Origin: Paraburkholderia solisilvae
GTDB lineage: Bacteria; Pseudomonadota; Gammaproteobacteria; Burkholderiales; Burkholderiaceae
NCBI RefSeq assembly: GCF_902859875.1
Contig: NZ_CADIKF010000001.1
Location: 124,001-188,000, forward strand
DNA: 64,000 nucleotides
Direction of reading: 5' to 3'
The notes beneath the pieces were generated by a model that was given only the letters and a program-made list of their open reading frames with translations, did no database searches and was not told the DNA's origin. Below are positions 61,892 to 64,000 of this stretch, piece by piece (within the stretch, counting starts at the first letter, position 1; each line of letters opens with the position of its first letter). Made by a program: the position numbers and the translations under genes.

Positions 61892-62500
61892 GTGAAACGG
61901 AATAGAAAGTTTCGGAAAATGTTGGGTGAAGCGATATGGCCATTGCTCTCGTCGAACGGTCAATGCAATGATCACGGCATGGGCGATCGACATTTGCCAT
62001 GGAATATATTTGAAGTTCCGCTGTTATATGCGTGGACCCGATTCTTTGGCGACATACCTGTGACCCACTGGCATAGTATTATTTTTCCCGCTCTGGTGCT
62101 GGCAACATGGACATGTATCTGGCTATGGGGAATTAGCCTGGCTGAATTCCTGTTTTTGACGATTATCGGAATCCCTGCGAGGAGAAGCGCCAGTTGGACC
62201 CGAACTCGTGTAACGGTGTTTGGCGCGCGCAGCGATGGGACATGGATTGCTGCCGATCGATCGGGATTGCTGCACGCCCCGATAATTTTCTATGTTTTTT
62301 CATTGGCGCTCGTCACAACGCACCGCGGCAATGGATTTGATTATTTTATCGCGTGGTGCTACGCGCTGTTACGCATCGCCTGTAGCTTAAGTGAAGTCCT
62401 TCCGGTCGGGGCTGCAAAAAAACAGATTCTGTTTTTTTCTTCAATTGCGGCTTTGAATATTCTATCGGTTCATGTAATTTTGGAAATGGCGACCGGTTAA
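61892..62500 (+). CDS. MAPEG-like small membrane protein
   Basis: 202 aa from a GTG start; an in-frame ATG at 61919 is an alternative. Hydrophobic segments include THWHSIIFPALVLATWTCIW and FLFLTIIGI. The block GLLHAPIIFYVFSLALVTTH and FDYFIAWCYALLRIACSL matches the MAPEG layout (usually N-x-x-E-x-P-V-L-F-Y then A-W-x-x-V-A-L-R). The motif residues are partly changed, so activity as a glutathione transferase is doubtful. The gene is clearly AT-richer than its surroundings, which suggests acquisition from elsewhere. Confidence 0.5.
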   Translation: MKRNRKFRKMLGEAIWPLLSSNGQCNDHGMGDRHLPWNIFEVPLLYAWTRFFGDIPVTHWHSIIFPALVLATWTCIWLWGISLAEFLFLTIIGIPARRSASWTRTRVTVFGARSDGTWIAADRSGLLHAPIIFYVFSLALVTTHRGNGFDYFIAWCYALLRIACSLSEVLPVGAAKKQILFFSSIAALNILSVHVILEMATG

Positions 62501-63072
62501 ATGATGTTAGTCATTTGAATGATCGATGATGACTTTCACGACAATTTTTTTGATCAGGAAACAATCCTCCTTCTTAAATCCGACTCATGCGCTGCGACCG
62601 CGATGAGCATGATAGCGCCAGGGAGGGATGCCATTACCTCACCGCAGAGGAGACCTTGGGGGGCAAGGCGGCCTTTCAATGATCAACGGATTCAGGGCAA
62701 GTCGCATCGCGGCTATCTGCGTCATTCGAAGCCTGTTGAAAAGGGTTTGCAAGTCACGCGGAAATTGGTGCCCCAATGGAATTTTTACTCCAGGGCGGTG
62801 TCTTCACATCACAGGCGCGAGCTCGTCAAACACGGTCGGGAATTTCGTTTGACCTGTCATTGGAAAGAAAGACGAACGTCAGGTGGCGTTATACGGACAA
62901 GCGAGCGAAGACGGCATGCCAATCAGCGAACTGTACAGCGAGCGCTGGTTGGCGAGCGTCCACATCTGGCGCTCTCCATTTTTTGGCTTGAAAGTGTCAG
63001 GGGCGCCCGGCGGTGCTCGCGACCTTGGGCTTTCATCGTGGATGAGCCGACATTTTTCAGGAAACTCCGCAC
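62501..63072. other. AT-richer region without a convincing gene, 572 bp
   Basis: Frames here are short or have a composition unlike real proteins, and their shifting between frames suggests a decayed gene. A frame near 62883-63080 (ALYGQASEDGMPISELYSER then WLASVHIWRSPFF) has some protein-like character but no recognised relative. No insertion sequence ends or terminal repeats are seen. Confidence 0.4.
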
Positions 63073-63909
63073 ATGCATAGAGAGACTGGCCATGGTTTGC
63101 CGTGGCGTATCGAAGATATCGACCTTACCCGTATCGACCGCGAACGCGCCACCGCCGCCGAGGACCTGTTGCTGGTGCTATGTGCGGCTTCCTTTATGGA
63201 GACCGGTACCGAACTATACGCAAGCGACCTGAGCACCTTCTTCGACGGCGATCCGGAAGTGCTCGCGTGGCTCAACAACGAATGGAAGCCTGAGGAACTG
63301 CAGCATGGCCGGGCGCTGAAAGCGTACATCGAGCACGTGTGGCCCGATTTCGACTGGGACACGGCATTTCGACGCTTCTTCGACGAGTATTCGACGTATT
63401 GCAATACCGAAGCGTTTGAGAAAACGCGTGGGCTCGAGATGGTCGCGCGCTGTGTGATCGAGACCGGCACGGCATCGCTCTACCGTGCGATTGGCAAATG
63501 CGCAAACGAACCCGTGCTGAAGCAGATTGCCGACAACATCAGTTCGGACGAGGTGCGGCATTACAAGCATTTTTTGTCGTACTTCAAGAAGTACAACAGG
63601 ATCGAACGCAACGGACGGCTTGCCGTGCTCATGGCGCTGCTGCGCCGTGTGATCGAGATCAAGAGCGAAGACCTGAAGATTGCGCTGCGGCATGTGTTTG
63701 CGATGCGCTATCCGGAGCGGACCGGCGACTCGGCCTACAACAGGAAGCTCGCCGAGCAGATCAACAGGCGCCTGCGCCGGAATGTGTCAGCCGAGATGTG
63801 CGTGAAGATGGTGCTAAAGCCGCTTGACCTGCCTGCGAAGGTCCAGCCAGGCGTGCAATATCCGCTCGAAAAGCTCTTGAAGTATGTATTTCTTCGTGAG
63901 TATGGTTGA
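63073..63909 (+). CDS. Ferritin-like di-iron protein
   Basis: 278 aa, mostly helical, with two carboxylate-histidine pairs of a ferritin-like di-iron site: METGTELY then WKPEELQHG, and VIETGTASLYRAI then SSDEVRHYKHF. These E-x-x-H spacings are typical of acyl-ACP desaturase-like and iron-containing redox enzymes. The basic C-terminal part (about 180-278) is peripheral. It should bind two irons and use oxygen on an unknown substrate. AGGAAA precedes the ATG. A frame that follows three bases after the stop may be co-transcribed. Confidence 0.75.
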   Translation: MHRETGHGLPWRIEDIDLTRIDRERATAAEDLLLVLCAASFMETGTELYASDLSTFFDGDPEVLAWLNNEWKPEELQHGRALKAYIEHVWPDFDWDTAFRRFFDEYSTYCNTEAFEKTRGLEMVARCVIETGTASLYRAIGKCANEPVLKQIADNISSDEVRHYKHFLSYFKKYNRIERNGRLAVLMALLRRVIEIKSEDLKIALRHVFAMRYPERTGDSAYNRKLAEQINRRLRRNVSAEMCVKMVLKPLDLPAKVQPGVQYPLEKLLKYVFLREYG

Positions 63910-63912
63910 TCG

Positions 63913-64000
63913 ATGCGGCTGAATGATGCGCTAATCCCCGATAGCGCGGCGCGATTGGCAGCGATCCTGTTGCTCGAACGCTCGCCGTCGGGGACCGCGC
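63913..64000 (+). CDS. Start of a further protein, truncated by the window edge
   Basis: An open frame from the ATG at 63913, three bases after the ferritin-like gene stop. The visible residues are MRLNDALIPDSAARLAAILL then LERSPSGTA. The tight spacing suggests an operon with the ferritin-like gene. Too little is visible to assign a family. Confidence 0.4.
   Translation, partial: MRLNDALIPDSAARLAAILLLERSPSGTA

Noticed and set aside
62519-63232. A 237-codon plus-strand frame crossing the AT-rich stretch
   Set aside because: Composition is erratic, it runs into the ferritin-like gene in another frame, and it has no recognisable domain.
1-64000. tRNA, rRNA or insertion sequences
   Set aside because: No T-loop-like or rRNA-like sequence, transposase motif or matched terminal repeat was recognised by eye in the window; a dedicated search would be needed to exclude short ones.

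Overview
The window looks like a piece of a large, GC-rich betaproteobacterial chromosome, most likely Burkholderiaceae (Paraburkholderia, Caballeronia, Trinickia or a close relative). The basis is codon use, three DUF4148 proteins, a Burkholderia-type BamA, a glcDEF operon with a FadR-type regulator, and the dense mix of LysR, TetR and IclR regulators with small catabolic operons. No rRNA, tRNA, CRISPR array, insertion sequence or prophage was recognised. It reads as accessory catabolic and envelope territory, perhaps on a secondary replicon.

Layout. 1-5.3 kb: 5' part of a CysI-type sulfite reductase, an L-threonate dehydrogenase-like gene, and a full-length BamA paralogue away from its usual rseP/skp/lpxD context, preceded by an unknown 132-aa gene. 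5.7-9.6 kb: a D-2-hydroxyacid dehydrogenase divergent from an MFS transporter plus LigI-like amidohydrolase. 9.7-13.1 kb: TetR, two SDRs and an alpha/beta hydrolase. 13.4-17.4 kb: a complete polar amino acid ABC transporter fused by overlaps to an IclR regulator. 17.4-24.2 kb: a sugar dehydrogenase-cytochrome c protein, a truncated HpnL-like membrane protein, and two MFS transporters around a DUF427 gene. 24.3-27.3 kb: TetR, tautomerase, TetR, luciferase-like oxidoreductase. The tautomerase has a striking 39-bp palindrome in front of it.

27.6-33 kb: GFA-family protein, a tiny coupled exported peptide, an OmpR/EnvZ-type two-component system, two DUF4148 proteins and a flavin monooxygenase. 33-38.9 kb: an unknown gene, a quinone oxidoreductase, a VirK-family protein, two LysR regulators and an exported unknown. 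38.9-41.8 kb: a scarred stretch in which an SDR tail and the C-terminal half of a MaoC-like hydratase survive as remnants around a YcaQ-type DNA glycosylase and an intact SDR. 41.8-48.5 kb: a chemoreceptor divergent from glcDEF, followed by a convergent GlcC-like regulator.

48.8-55.4 kb: LysR, DUF4148, a SnoaL-like protein, and a second catabolic module (LysR divergent from NIPSNAP, D-2-hydroxyacid dehydrogenase and MFS). 55.6-60 kb: a small membrane protein, a disulfide reductase-like flavoenzyme, an exported FKBP and an MscS channel with a cyclic-nucleotide-binding domain. 60-64 kb: a patatin-like lipoprotein, an AT-richer stretch with a MAPEG-like membrane protein and non-coding sequence, a ferritin-like protein, and a frame running off the edge.

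I found no clearly new multi-gene system. The most interesting leads are the isolated BamA paralogue, the DUF4148 proteins with an identical C-terminal signature, several unusually clean palindromes and direct repeats at divergent promoters, and the gene remnants at 19.5-20.3 and 38.9-41.8 kb. All functional names come from reading motifs by eye; no database search was run.
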